Source of the DNA: Candidatus Binataceae bacterium | GTDB taxonomy: Bacteria > Desulfobacterota > Binatia > Binatales > Binataceae | Assembly (NCBI GenBank): GCA_035508495.1 | Contig: DATJMX010000086.1 | Coordinates: forward strand, 1-36,363 | Length of the DNA: 36,363 bases | Direction of reading: 5' to 3' | Part shown: one piece after another, positions 8,844 to 15,988 of the stretch | Position numbering within the stretch: the stretch's first letter is position 1 | Layout of the letters: every line of letters starts with the position of its first letter | Made by a program: the position numbers and the translations under genes | The notes under the pieces: model-generated | Databases searched by the model: none | The model's input: only the letters and a program-made list of their open reading frames with translations | Told to the model about the DNA's origin: nothing

Positions 8844-9380
8844 TTAGATTCCGGGACTGGCCGGCTTGGGGGGCGTTCCGCCACCGCCGCCATTGAATAC
8901 GCCGCCAGCGGCCAGACCGCCAATCACGCCGCCGCCTACGACGACCGCGCCTGCACCCAGCGCCAGTCCGAGTCCTGCACCACTGCCAGCGGCTGCCGCG
9001 GCCTCGCACGCGCCCAGAGTTGCGCCCGGGCGACCGGTCGCAAGCGCGGCTGCCGTTTCGGAGACCCTCCAGTCGAGGCAGAGACCCTCGGGGCGAAGGC
9101 CAGTCTGAATCGTCTGGCCGAGGTACTTGGTGCCGGGAAGATTGAGCGTGATGTCGTATTCGCCGCTCGAAAGCCCACGAATCCGATAATGCCCGACAGA
9201 GTCAGCATCGGCCTGGCCGACGATACTGCCGTTCTTGTCCTTGACGCTGACATGCGCCGGCAGAGCCGGAGAATCCTGGGAATTGGCGACCTTGCCGGCA
9301 ATATCGGCGCAGTAGGCCTGGGGCGGCAGCAACAGGAGTCCGCTCAGCAGACCAATAGCGATCGAAGACTTGGTGAACAT
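8844..9380 (-). CDS. Secreted protein with carboxypeptidase-regulatory-like (CNA-B/PEGA type) domain
   Basis: This 178-residue protein starts with a clear Sec signal peptide (MFTKSSIAIGLLSGLLLLPPQAYCA). It is followed by a beta-sandwich of the carboxypeptidase-regulatory-like type: IAGKVANSQDSPALPAHVSV, VGHYRIRGLSSGEYDITLNLPG. The C-terminal part is an Ala/Gly-rich hydrophobic stretch (about 120-160), probably a membrane helix or glycine-zipper segment, and then a Gly/Pro tail. The start ATG at 9380 has AAGGAG about 13 bases upstream and a second purine run (AAAAGGGG) directly before it. The role is unknown. Its place as first gene of the minus-strand polysaccharide operon suggests a cell-envelope part linked to export or attachment of the glycan. 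Confidence 0.8.
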   Translation of the reverse strand: MFTKSSIAIGLLSGLLLLPPQAYCADIAGKVANSQDSPALPAHVSVKDKNGSIVGQADADSVGHYRIRGLSSGEYDITLNLPGTKYLGQTIQTGLRPEGLCLDWRVSETAAALATGRPGATLGACEAAAAAGSGAGLGLALGAGAVVVGGGVIGGLAAGGVFNGGGGGTPPKPASPGI

Positions 9381-9506
9381 CCCCTTTTACTCCTTACGAA
9401 CGAAGCCCATGCCTAGCCGGAAAACTTCGCGGCGCGTGTTTAGTCAGACGCATTTCTATTAATGTCAGGCCGAAGACGGTCGAGATCGAGGCCATCATCA
9501 CGGTAC

Positions 9507-9537
9507 TTGCAAATCTATCGTAAACGTTGCAAATCTA
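9507..9537. repeat. 11-bp direct repeat, 20-bp period
   Basis: TTGCAAATCTA occurs at 9507-9517 and again, base for base, at 9527-9537. The 20-bp start-to-start distance is close to two helical turns, so both copies would face the same side of the DNA. This is typical for tandem-binding response regulators. It lies 127-157 bases upstream of the first gene of the minus-strand polysaccharide operon. Confidence 0.6.
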
Positions 9538-9879
9538 ACTAAGAGCAGGCGTCCGCCATCCATGCGATGTCTGCATGTTCTGGCGATACGAAATTAGCGT
9601 TCTGTCCGGCATTTTCACGCTCATTCACTTCGATTGGCGTAGGAGCCGATAGCGGTTCAGAGGTTTATCTATACTGGGAGTTGCCCGCCCACAGGATTTA
9701 TAGACGGTAATCCGAGCTTATAACAAGCAGTCTTTGTCTTTAACGTTATTTGAACGATATTATGTGCAATTGGGATTTTTTCAGCATCGCTACGAATTTA
9801 ATCGGTAACTTTTGGACGGAATGTATGAACAATCAGGCTTGTCATAGCTGATAGATGCACGAAATAATCGATAAATCAT

Positions 9880-9905
9880 GACAAAATTGTCGATTGCCCG
9901 ACAAT
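9880..9905. repeat. Clustered GACAA/TTGTC inverted repeats
   Basis: GACAA (9880-9884), then the inverted pair ATTGTCG (9886-9892) and CGACAAT (9899-9905) with a 6-bp spacer, make three half-sites in 26 bases. The first two alone form another inverted repeat (GACAA-2-TTGTC). They may be a regulator binding site of the divergent control region. Confidence 0.45.
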
Positions 9906-9974
9906 GTGTGCGGTAGTTCCTACTTTGCCAGATGGTGGTATTAGGTCTACACGCAGTTTTACATGGCACAAATT

Positions 9975-9988
9975 AGTTTAGCTAAACT
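9975..9988. repeat. 14-bp perfect palindrome
   Basis: AGTTTAGCTAAACT reads the same on both strands. It lies in AT-rich DNA about 110 bases upstream of the -35 element of the epimerase promoter. It is a possible operator; no transcript-terminating T run follows it in a useful place. Confidence 0.45.
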
Positions 9989-10100
9989 TAATTTACTTTT
10001 TAACCGATCTTGATCAACCGAAGGCGGGGATCGCTCCGGATCGCGACGCGGCGAGCTCGCGACGGCCCGGAACGACTGACTCAGCGCTCGGATCCTCAAA

Positions 10101-10129
10101 TTGACTTACCGACAGGTGCGTGTGACAAT
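10101..10129 (+). promoter_or_regulatory. Sigma-70-type promoter for the epimerase gene
   Basis: TTGACT (10101-10106) and GACAAT (10124-10129) are separated by exactly 17 bases. The expected transcript start is near 10136, giving a leader of about 60 bases before the ATG at 10195. Confidence 0.55.
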
Positions 10130-10194
10130 TTCGCCACATCGCGTCCAACATTCTCTCACTCAAACATCGAGTATCACTGAGCCCACAAAGAGTT

Positions 10195-11166
10195 ATGCCC
10201 ACAAAGGTATTGATCACCGGCGCCGGCGGCTTCATCGGCAGCCATCTTGCCAGCCGGCTGAGAAGCGACGGATGCTGGGTTCGCGGCGTCGATGTCAAAG
10301 CGCCCGAGTTTCGTGCGAGCGACTGCGACGAATTCCAGATCCTCGATATGCGCCTGCTGGAGAACTGCCTTGCCGCCACGCGCGGAATCGACGAGGTCTA
10401 TGCGCTCGCGGCCGACATGGGCGGGATGGGCTTCATCTCGGCCCATCACTCGCAGATCCTCTACAACAACGCGACCATCAACTTTCACACCCTCGAAGCC
10501 GCGCGCCAGAACGGCGTCAAGCGCTATCTCTACAGCTCGTCAGCCTGCGTTTATCCCGAGTTCAAGCAGACCGAGACCAACGTCACGCCGCTGCGCGAAG
10601 AAGATGCGTATCCGGCACAGCCGCAGGACGCCTACGGTTGGGAGAAGCTGATCACTGAGCGACTCTGCACGCACTATCGCGAGGACTACGGCATCGAGAC
10701 GCGTATCGTGCGCTTCCACAATATCTTCGGCCCTTACGGCACCTGGGAGGGCGGGCGTGAGAAGGCACCGGCCGCGCTCTGCCGCAAAGTCGCGGTCGCC
10801 AAGTTAACCAACAAACCCGAGATCGAAATCTGGGGCGACGGCGAGCAGACCCGCTCGTTCTGTTACATCGACGATTGCGTCACCGGCATCGACAAGCTGA
10901 TTCATTCGAACTATCGCGAGCCGCTCAACCTCGGGCAGGATCGGATGGTCACGATTAACGAGCTGGCCGATATGGTCGCCGCGATCGCCGGGATCAAGAT
11001 CGCGAAGAAGCACATCCCGGGACCGCAGGGCGTGCGCGGACGCAACTCCGACAACACCCGTTTGCGCCAGGTGCTCGGATGGGTACCCGAAGTCTCGCTC
11101 GAGCAGGGTCTCGCCGAGACTTACCGCTGGATCGAAGACCAGGTGCGCGCCAAGCTCGCGCGCTAG
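10195..11166 (+). CDS. GDP-mannose 3,5-epimerase-like NAD-dependent sugar epimerase
   Basis: This 323-residue short-chain dehydrogenase/reductase-fold enzyme is predicted to convert GDP-D-mannose to GDP-L-galactose (or GDP-L-gulose) in the cytoplasm. The Rossmann motif GAGGFIG is at 9-15. The active site has SSSACVYPE with C118, the catalytic YGWEK with Y147 and K151, and RFHNIFGPYGTWEGGREKAPAA, which is nearly a signature of the GME family and differs from ordinary GalE or RmlB. The length is shorter than plant GME (about 370) but complete. The ATG at 10195 gives a start right before the first beta strand; AAAGAG lies very close upstream. Its stop is one base from the stop of the convergent SMP-30 gene. 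Its place opposite the polysaccharide operon suggests that it feeds an L-galactose-type sugar into the glycan. Related GDP-sugar epimerases cannot be excluded. Confidence 0.85.
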   Translation: MPTKVLITGAGGFIGSHLASRLRSDGCWVRGVDVKAPEFRASDCDEFQILDMRLLENCLAATRGIDEVYALAADMGGMGFISAHHSQILYNNATINFHTLEAARQNGVKRYLYSSSACVYPEFKQTETNVTPLREEDAYPAQPQDAYGWEKLITERLCTHYREDYGIETRIVRFHNIFGPYGTWEGGREKAPAALCRKVAVAKLTNKPEIEIWGDGEQTRSFCYIDDCVTGIDKLIHSNYREPLNLGQDRMVTINELADMVAAIAGIKIAKKHIPGPQGVRGRNSDNTRLRQVLGWVPEVSLEQGLAETYRWIEDQVRAKLAR

Positions 11167-11167
11167 G

Positions 11168-12037
11168 TCAGCCTTTGAAGCGCGGCTCCGGCTTGCCCTT
11201 GACGCCCAGGCCGCGGATCACAAATAGGCTGCCGCCGTCGGGTCCGGGCTCCATCCCGAGAACTTTCTCGCCGATCGATGTCGCATACATCACGTCCAGG
11301 TCGTCGCCGCCGAACATCGTGCTCGTGATGATCGGCACCGGCACTTCGACGGTGCGCGCGACTGATCCATCGGGCTTGTAGCAAATGATCTTTCCGCCGC
11401 CCGCGATCGCCGACCACAGGTTGCCTTCCGCATCGACGGTGCATCCGTCGGGCACACCGCCAACTCCTTTTGGCGCTGCGAATTGGCGCTTGTTCGAAAC
11501 CTTGCCGCTTGCGAGATCGTAGTCGTAAGCCGCGATTGTCCGGCTCACGCTGTCGGAGCAATAGAAGGTGCGATTATCGGGACTGAAGCACGGACCGTTG
11601 GTGCATCCGATCTCGGGCTCGAGCACGCTTACCTTGAGCGATTCATCGAGGCTGAAGATCGAGCCCGCCGGACCTTTGAACTTCGAATCGAGCGTGCCGG
11701 CGATGAAGCGTCCGCGCAGATCGGTCTTGCCGTCATTGAACGTGGTGCCCGGCTTGGCAACGGTCTCGCCGACGAGCTTGGCCTCGCCCGAATTGAAATC
11801 GAAGAAGTAGAAGCCGTCGGTCATGGCGCACACGGCGCCGCCCTTCTCGCGCAGCGCGAACGAGCCGATCGGTTTCGGCGTCTTCCACGTTTTGACCGCG
11901 TTGGTCCTGGGATCGAGCCGATGGATCGCGGGCGCGTTGCCATCGATCCAGTAAAGCGCCTTCTCGGTAACGTCCCACACCGGCCCTTCGCCGAGCTTGT
12001 CCTTGACGCCAGGGATTTTGTCGATCGTGATCGCCAT
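11168..12037 (-). CDS. SMP-30/gluconolactonase/LRE family protein
   Basis: This 289-residue six-bladed beta-propeller is probably a lactonase that opens sugar-type lactones with a bound divalent metal. Expected metal ligands are visible: E17 in LGEGPVWD, N147 in CTNGPCFSPD and D197 in GGVPDGCTVD. The substrate-side pair is N101/D102 in TFNDGKTD, followed by RGRFIAGTLD. No signal peptide is present, so it acts in the cytoplasm. The ATG at 12037 has GAGGAG about 10 bases upstream. The gene stands alone: it converges with the epimerase (stops one base apart) and is divergent from the EthD-like gene. The natural substrate cannot be told from sequence. Confidence 0.88.
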   Translation of the reverse strand: MAITIDKIPGVKDKLGEGPVWDVTEKALYWIDGNAPAIHRLDPRTNAVKTWKTPKPIGSFALREKGGAVCAMTDGFYFFDFNSGEAKLVGETVAKPGTTFNDGKTDLRGRFIAGTLDSKFKGPAGSIFSLDESLKVSVLEPEIGCTNGPCFSPDNRTFYCSDSVSRTIAAYDYDLASGKVSNKRQFAAPKGVGGVPDGCTVDAEGNLWSAIAGGGKIICYKPDGSVARTVEVPVPIITSTMFGGDDLDVMYATSIGEKVLGMEPGPDGGSLFVIRGLGVKGKPEPRFKG

Positions 12038-12175
12038 CGCCGTGCTCCTCTCAACTTTCCCAGAGAGCGTGAAACCGCGAAACTATCTGCCGCTTAGCCC
12101 ACTTCGATAGACAGTTTCAATGGTCGGCGCATAGAATCCGCTTACCAATTCCGCGCTCCAGGAGAAACTTTAGCG

Positions 12176-12544
12176 ATGGCAAAATACACTTTTGTCGTTC
12201 TCACCAATCCGGTCGCGGGCAAAGAGGACGAGTACAACCGCTGGTACAACGACACGCACATTCCCGATGTGCTGAATGTTCCGGGCTTCGTCGCCGCACA
12301 GCGCTTCTGTCTCGCCGACGCGCAGATGGCGCCGGGACCGATCAAGCATAAGTATCTCGCGCTCTACGAAATCGAGACCGAGGATCTCGCGGCCGCACTG
12401 AAAGACCTTCGCTCGCGCACCGGCACCGCCGACATGATCCTTAGCGACGCGATGGATCCCGCCGACATCGGCGCCTTCCTGTTCCGGCCCGTCGCCGAGA
12501 AAGTGCAGGCCAAAGACGTAAAACGCCCCCGCCGCGCCGCCTGA
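12176..12544 (+). CDS. EthD/dimeric alpha-beta barrel-like small protein
   Basis: This 122-residue protein has the ferredoxin-like dimeric alpha-beta barrel pattern: KYTFVVLTNPVAGKEDEYNRWYNDTHIPDVLNVPGFVAAQRF, then KYLALYEIETEDLAAALKDL. The Trp-Tyr-x-x-x-His-Ile-Pro element is typical of proteins annotated as EthD-like or DUF4286-like that often accompany degradation genes. The biochemical role is unknown; relatives include small monooxygenases and proteins of unknown function. The start ATG at 12176 has AGGAG about 14 bases upstream, rather far. The basic tail (KRPRRAA) is odd and may be disordered. The gene starts 138 bases from the divergent SMP-30 start, so a shared control region is likely. 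Confidence 0.72.
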   Translation: MAKYTFVVLTNPVAGKEDEYNRWYNDTHIPDVLNVPGFVAAQRFCLADAQMAPGPIKHKYLALYEIETEDLAAALKDLRSRTGTADMILSDAMDPADIGAFLFRPVAEKVQAKDVKRPRRAA

Positions 12545-12593
12545 GCGCATTTCTTTGAATCGGCGGGTGTGATCGAATGCCTTTGGACGACAG

Positions 12594-12962
12594 ATGGAGC
12601 GCCCCTACACCGTATCGTGCCACTGCGGCAATGCCCGCTTTGAAGTAGATGCGGAGCTGGCAAATCTGGTTGAAGGCAATTGCTCAACCTGCCGCCGCTT
12701 TGGATTCATCCATTGGAAAGTGCCGCGCGAGGCGGTCCGGGAACTCGCAGTTCAGAAACGCGGGCTGTCGACCTACGCGTGGCAATCCCTGCGCGCTTTG
12801 TGGCACTTCTGCCCGACCTGCGGGACGATGCTGCTCCTGACCGGTTATCGGGACGTAATCTCCGTGAACGCGCGATGCATCGAGTTCGTGGACACATACA
12901 CACTGCAAACCACGAGGTGGGATTGCAGACATGCAATGCCACCCGGCCCTGATGTGCCTTAG
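12594..12962 (+). CDS. GFA-family (CENP-V/GFA, DUF636) zinc protein
   Basis: This 122-residue protein of the glutathione-dependent formaldehyde-activating (GFA) fold is probably cytoplasmic. Zinc ligands are visible: C9 and C11 in SCHCGNARF, C30 and C33 in GNCSTCRR, and C73 and C76 in HFCPTCGT. The order CxC, CxxC, CxxC is that of the family, whose members are seldom characterised. The best-known member condenses formaldehyde with glutathione. The start ATG at 12594 gives MERPYTVSCHCG, placing the first cysteine pair near the N-terminus as usual; no strong ribosome binding site is seen. It lies 49 bases after the EthD-like gene on the same strand. It may be co-transcribed. Confidence 0.88.
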   Translation: MERPYTVSCHCGNARFEVDAELANLVEGNCSTCRRFGFIHWKVPREAVRELAVQKRGLSTYAWQSLRALWHFCPTCGTMLLLTGYRDVISVNARCIEFVDTYTLQTTRWDCRHAMPPGPDVP

Positions 12963-13042
12963 TCAAGGTCGAAAACAGGAAACTTGCGGATCGCGAGTCG
13001 CTTGACTTTTTCGCTGGTTCGATTGAATTGAAGGTTGTGTCA

Positions 13043-13837
13043 ATGGAAGCGGGAAACCAAAACTGGCGCAGCGAACAAGTGGGGGTTGCGGGATACGATC
13101 TGACGGTCGTCAGGGGCGGCCGCGGCAAGCCGCTGCTCGTGCTGCATGACGAGCTTGGATATCCGGGATGGCTCAAGTGGAATGCGGCGCTTGCTGAGAA
13201 GCGCGAGCTGGTCATCCCGATGCATCCCGGGTACGGCGTGAGCCCGGCGCCCGAATGGATTCGCACCATTCGCGATCTCGCGGGCTTCTATTCGATCTTC
13301 GTCCGCGAGCAGAAACTGGCGCCGCTCGATGTCATCGGATTTTCGCTCGGCGGATGGATCGCGGCGGAAATGGCGGCTGCCAATCCTAATCAGTTCGCGC
13401 ACATGGTTCTGGTCGCACCGGCAGGTATCAAACCGTCGGAGGGCGAGATCACCGACTTCTTTCAGATCATGGCGCCCGACCAGTTGCGCGCGACGGTGCG
13501 CGATCCCGAAGCGACGCCCGAGTTTGCCGAGTTGTTCGGCGGGCTTAGCCCCCAGGCTTTCTCGCTGATGGAAGAAGCGCGCGCGCAGACGGCGCGCCTC
13601 GCATGGCAGCCGTTCATGCACAATCCGAGTCTCGGCCATCTGCTGGGAGTCGCCGATTCGCTGCCGACACTTCTCGTCTGGGGTAAAGAGGACGGGATCG
13701 TGCCGATCAGCGCGGCCAGGGATTACCAGCGCGCGATCAAAAATTCGAAACTGGTCGTGTTCGACAAATGCGGGCATCGCCCGGAAGTCGAAATGCTCGA
13801 TCGGTTCGTCGCTGAGACGCAAAAATTTCTCGGCTGA
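13043..13837 (+). CDS. Alpha/beta hydrolase
   Basis: This 264-residue alpha/beta-hydrolase-fold enzyme is predicted to be cytoplasmic. The nucleophile elbow is GFSLGG (S101), the acid is D217 in WGKEDGIVP and the histidine is H245 in CGHRPEVE. The oxyanion region is VLHDELGYPGW, where the usual HG is replaced by HD. The ATG at 13043 is preferred over an in-frame TTG at 13028, because it is the only standard start near the first strand. A TTGACT (13002-13007) upstream could be a -35 element. The LLM monooxygenase gene follows after 20 bases, so the two probably act in one catabolic route in which the oxygenase makes an ester or diketone that is then cleaved. The substrate is not known. Confidence 0.85.
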   Translation: MEAGNQNWRSEQVGVAGYDLTVVRGGRGKPLLVLHDELGYPGWLKWNAALAEKRELVIPMHPGYGVSPAPEWIRTIRDLAGFYSIFVREQKLAPLDVIGFSLGGWIAAEMAAANPNQFAHMVLVAPAGIKPSEGEITDFFQIMAPDQLRATVRDPEATPEFAELFGGLSPQAFSLMEEARAQTARLAWQPFMHNPSLGHLLGVADSLPTLLVWGKEDGIVPISAARDYQRAIKNSKLVVFDKCGHRPEVEMLDRFVAETQKFLG

Positions 13838-13857
13838 GCGCCGGGGGAGGACTCATC

Positions 13858-15324
13858 ATGCACACGATGTATTTCACGGAGCGCCCGTATCGTTACGTGT
13901 CGAACGATGAAGTCATCAAGAACGGCTACTTCGGCATCGAGAACAAGCACTTCGATTCGCAGAAGGGCGCGCAGCTTCTAAACGAATACCTCGACGAGAA
14001 AGTGCTCGCCGAGGACCTCGGCTTCGACGGCGTGATGCTCAATGAGCATCACGACACCGCGTTCTGCATGGGCTCGGTGATGAACGTCGAGGCCTCGATC
14101 CTGGCGCGTATCACCAAGAAGGTGAAGATCGTGCTGCTCGGCAATCCGATTCCAATTGTCGGCAATCCGCTGCGCCTGGCCGAGGAGCTCGGCATTATCG
14201 ACATGATCTCCGGCGGGCGCCTGGTCAGCGGATGGGTCCGGGGCGGCGGCTCGGAGCAGTTCGCCTCCAACGCGAATCCCGCATTCAACCGCGAGTTATT
14301 CAACGAAGCCCACGAAGTCATCATGCAGGCGTGGACCAAGCCCGGTCCGTTCCGCTACGAGGGCAAGCATTTCCATTATCGATTCATCGATCCATGGTGC
14401 CTGCCGCTGCAGAAGCCGCATCCTCCTATCTGGATTCCCGGCCTTTTGAGCCCCGAGACCGTGGAATGGTGCGCGCAGCATCGCTACCCGTACATCGCGC
14501 TCGCGACCTTCCTCGAGCCAACCGTGGAACTGTGGAATTTCTATCGCGATGCGGCCGCGAAAGAGGGCTACCAGGTCGGCCCCGAGAACTTCGGCTATCT
14601 ACAAAAAGTTTACGTCGCCGAGACCGATGAGAAGGCGAGAGAGATCGCGAAGTACGACATGTTCGGCGGCGCCGGGATCGGTTACAGCCTGTTCGGCCGC
14701 CCGCAGTTCATGTTCCCGCCGGGATACAATTCGAAGGCGGCGACCGCGCGTATCGCGACGCAATTCAGCGATCCTGATTCGTCGGAAGGCAGCCCGTGGG
14801 CCTCGCTCGGCAATCCGGGCGGCAATGGATCGACGAAAACCAACGGCCATGCGAACGGCGACACGGCGCGCGCGCAGGTGTCGAGTGCGCAGGTCGATCA
14901 TCGCTCGGCCGTATGGCAGGACCGCGAGAAGGAGGTCGACATCGCCGCGGTGCGCAAGCAGGTCTTCGATGCGTTCCCGCAAGTCGAGCATTCGATGCAG
15001 GTGATCTGCGGCACGCCCGAGACCGTGATTAAGAAGCTGCGCGTCGTGCTGGAGGTGCTGCGCCCCGGTATCTTCGCCTTCTGGCAGAACGACGGCCCGA
15101 TCTCGAAGGAAGACCGCCTCAACAATATCAAATTGTTAGCAAAGGAAGTTCTGCCCGCCGTGCGCGAGATCGGCAAGGAGCTGAACCTCACCTCGCCGTT
15201 CGAGGTGACACCCGGCTCGCGAAAACTGCCGGCCTCGGGCAAGCCCGAATCGGTCGGCTCGCTCGAACCGCTGCTGCGTTTCCGCGAAACCGAAGGCGAG
15301 CGCGCCGGCGCCCCCGCGCGCTGA
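13858..15324 (+). CDS. LLM-class flavin-dependent monooxygenase (bacterial luciferase-like)
   Basis: This 488-residue TIM-barrel enzyme uses reduced flavin (FMNH2 or F420H2) to oxidise an organic substrate. Family marks are LAEDLGFDGVMLNEHHDTAF, VEASILARITKKVKIVLLGNPIPIVGNPLRLAEELGIIDMISGGRLVSGWVRGGG and PFRYEGKHFHYRF. It is longer than the usual 330-400 residues. A low-complexity Gly/Asn/Ser/Ala-rich insertion at about 308-352 separates the barrel from a C-terminal part with QVICGTPETVIKKLRVVLEVLRPGIFAFWQNDG, which again fits the family. A further tail follows. A strong ribosome binding site (GGAGG, 7 bases upstream) supports ATG 13858. It is in an operon with the alpha/beta hydrolase. An intrinsic terminator stands right after it. 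Confidence 0.9.
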   Translation: MHTMYFTERPYRYVSNDEVIKNGYFGIENKHFDSQKGAQLLNEYLDEKVLAEDLGFDGVMLNEHHDTAFCMGSVMNVEASILARITKKVKIVLLGNPIPIVGNPLRLAEELGIIDMISGGRLVSGWVRGGGSEQFASNANPAFNRELFNEAHEVIMQAWTKPGPFRYEGKHFHYRFIDPWCLPLQKPHPPIWIPGLLSPETVEWCAQHRYPYIALATFLEPTVELWNFYRDAAAKEGYQVGPENFGYLQKVYVAETDEKAREIAKYDMFGGAGIGYSLFGRPQFMFPPGYNSKAATARIATQFSDPDSSEGSPWASLGNPGGNGSTKTNGHANGDTARAQVSSAQVDHRSAVWQDREKEVDIAAVRKQVFDAFPQVEHSMQVICGTPETVIKKLRVVLEVLRPGIFAFWQNDGPISKEDRLNNIKLLAKEVLPAVREIGKELNLTSPFEVTPGSRKLPASGKPESVGSLEPLLRFRETEGERAGAPAR

Positions 15325-15345
15325 GAAAATCCAAGCTTGATTTCA

Positions 15346-15376
15346 AGAGGCGCGCACCCGCGGCGCCTCTTTTTTT
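15346..15376 (+). terminator. Rho-independent terminator after the LLM gene
   Basis: An 8-bp perfect stem, AGAGGCGC (15346-15353) and GCGCCTCT (15363-15370), with a 9-nt loop is followed by a T run through 15376. It ends the hydrolase/LLM operon 22 bases after the stop codon. Confidence 0.88.
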
Positions 15377-15389
15377 GCCCGGGATTTGC

Positions 15390-15417
15390 TTGACTGACTT
15401 TGCAAAGCGATTACTTT
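15390..15417 (+). promoter_or_regulatory. Promoter candidate for the glyoxalase-fold gene
   Basis: TTGACT (15390-15395) and TACTTT (15412-15417) are 16 bases apart, directly downstream of the terminator. The transcript would start near 15424, about 57 bases before the ATG at 15481. Confidence 0.45.
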
Positions 15418-15480
15418 AGAAAGTATCGAAGCCGGTTTGACCGCGCATCGCAACTCCAACTTTTCGATGGAGGGTTTGTC

Positions 15481-15846
15481 ATGGCAATCACGCTCAATCA
15501 CACGATCGTCCCGGCGCACGACAAAGTCGCCTCGGCGGAATTCTTCGCGCGGATCTTCGGGCTCAACTACGAAGGCCCGATGAGTCACTTCGCGCCGGTC
15601 CGAATCAACGACACGCTCACCCTCGATTTCGACAACTGGAAGAAGTTCGACATGCATCACTACGCCTTCCACGTGAGCGACGAGGAGTTCGACGCGATCT
15701 TCGGCCGCGTCAAGGCTGAAGGAATCCCTTACGGCAGCGGCCCGTTCTCGCAGGACGACATGAAAACCAACAGCTGGCGCGGCGGCCGCGGCGTGTACTT
15801 CAAGGATCCCAACGGGCACGTGCTCGAACTTCTGACCCGCTCCTGA
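15481..15846 (+). CDS. Glyoxalase/bleomycin-resistance (VOC) family protein
   Basis: This 121-residue single-domain vicinal-oxygen-chelate protein is cytoplasmic. The two beta-alpha-beta-beta-beta halves are visible. Probable metal ligands are H7 in ITLNHTIVPAHD, H60 or H64 in MHHYAFHVSD, and E116 in GHVLELLT after the typical VYFKDPNGH. Such proteins are lyases, isomerases, dioxygenases or drug-binding proteins; the reaction here is unknown. The ATG at 15481 has GGAGGG about 7 bases upstream, while the frame open further upstream lacks a start with a binding site. It has its own promoter candidate and stands between a terminator and an inverted repeat, so it is probably a single-gene unit. 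Confidence 0.88.
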   Translation: MAITLNHTIVPAHDKVASAEFFARIFGLNYEGPMSHFAPVRINDTLTLDFDNWKKFDMHHYAFHVSDEEFDAIFGRVKAEGIPYGSGPFSQDDMKTNSWRGGRGVYFKDPNGHVLELLTRS

Positions 15847-15881
15847 AGCCGTCGCATATTTACGGTTCCGTGAAACCGGGG

Positions 15882-15972
15882 CTCACCACGAAGGGCACGA
15901 AGCCACAAAGTAGAAACCCAAAGGGCGAAGCCCGCATCTTCCTTTCGTGCCTTTTGTGCTCTTAGTGGTGAG
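15882..15972. repeat. Imperfect long inverted repeat between convergent genes
   Basis: CTCACCACGAAGGGCACGAAG begins the left arm at 15882, and its imperfect reverse complement, ending in GTGGTGAG, closes the right arm at 15972. About 30 bases per arm pair with interruptions. The spacer also has AAGGGCGAAGCCC-like symmetry. It lies between the convergent glyoxalase-fold and S53 peptidase genes. It could act as a bidirectional transcription end. The accessible text of the arms is like a non-coding repeat often seen dispersed in genomes of uncultured bacteria (from memory). Confidence 0.6.
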
Positions 15973-15988
15973 TCTTTCCTCTACGGCG

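Larger units (their letters stand above)
9381..10194. promoter_or_regulatory. AT-rich divergent intergenic spacer of the polysaccharide locus
   Basis: This 0.8-kb stretch without a convincing gene separates the minus-strand export operon from the plus-strand epimerase gene. It is markedly AT-richer than the flanking genes, especially at 9690-10015. It holds a direct repeat (9507-9537), a cluster of GACAA/TTGTC elements (9880-9905), a 14-bp palindrome (9975-9988) and a good promoter for the plus-strand gene (10101-10129). I could not locate a convincing sigma-70 promoter for the minus-strand operon. The layout suggests a regulated control region. Confidence 0.6.

Noticed and set aside
9963..9981. 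TGGCAC followed by AT-rich DNA, like half of a sigma-54 promoter
   Set aside because: The -12 GC part is missing at the required distance, so the match is incomplete.
10014..10379. 121-codon minus-strand frame across the epimerase start
   Set aside because: It overlaps the epimerase gene antisense and its promoter, and shows no family resemblance.
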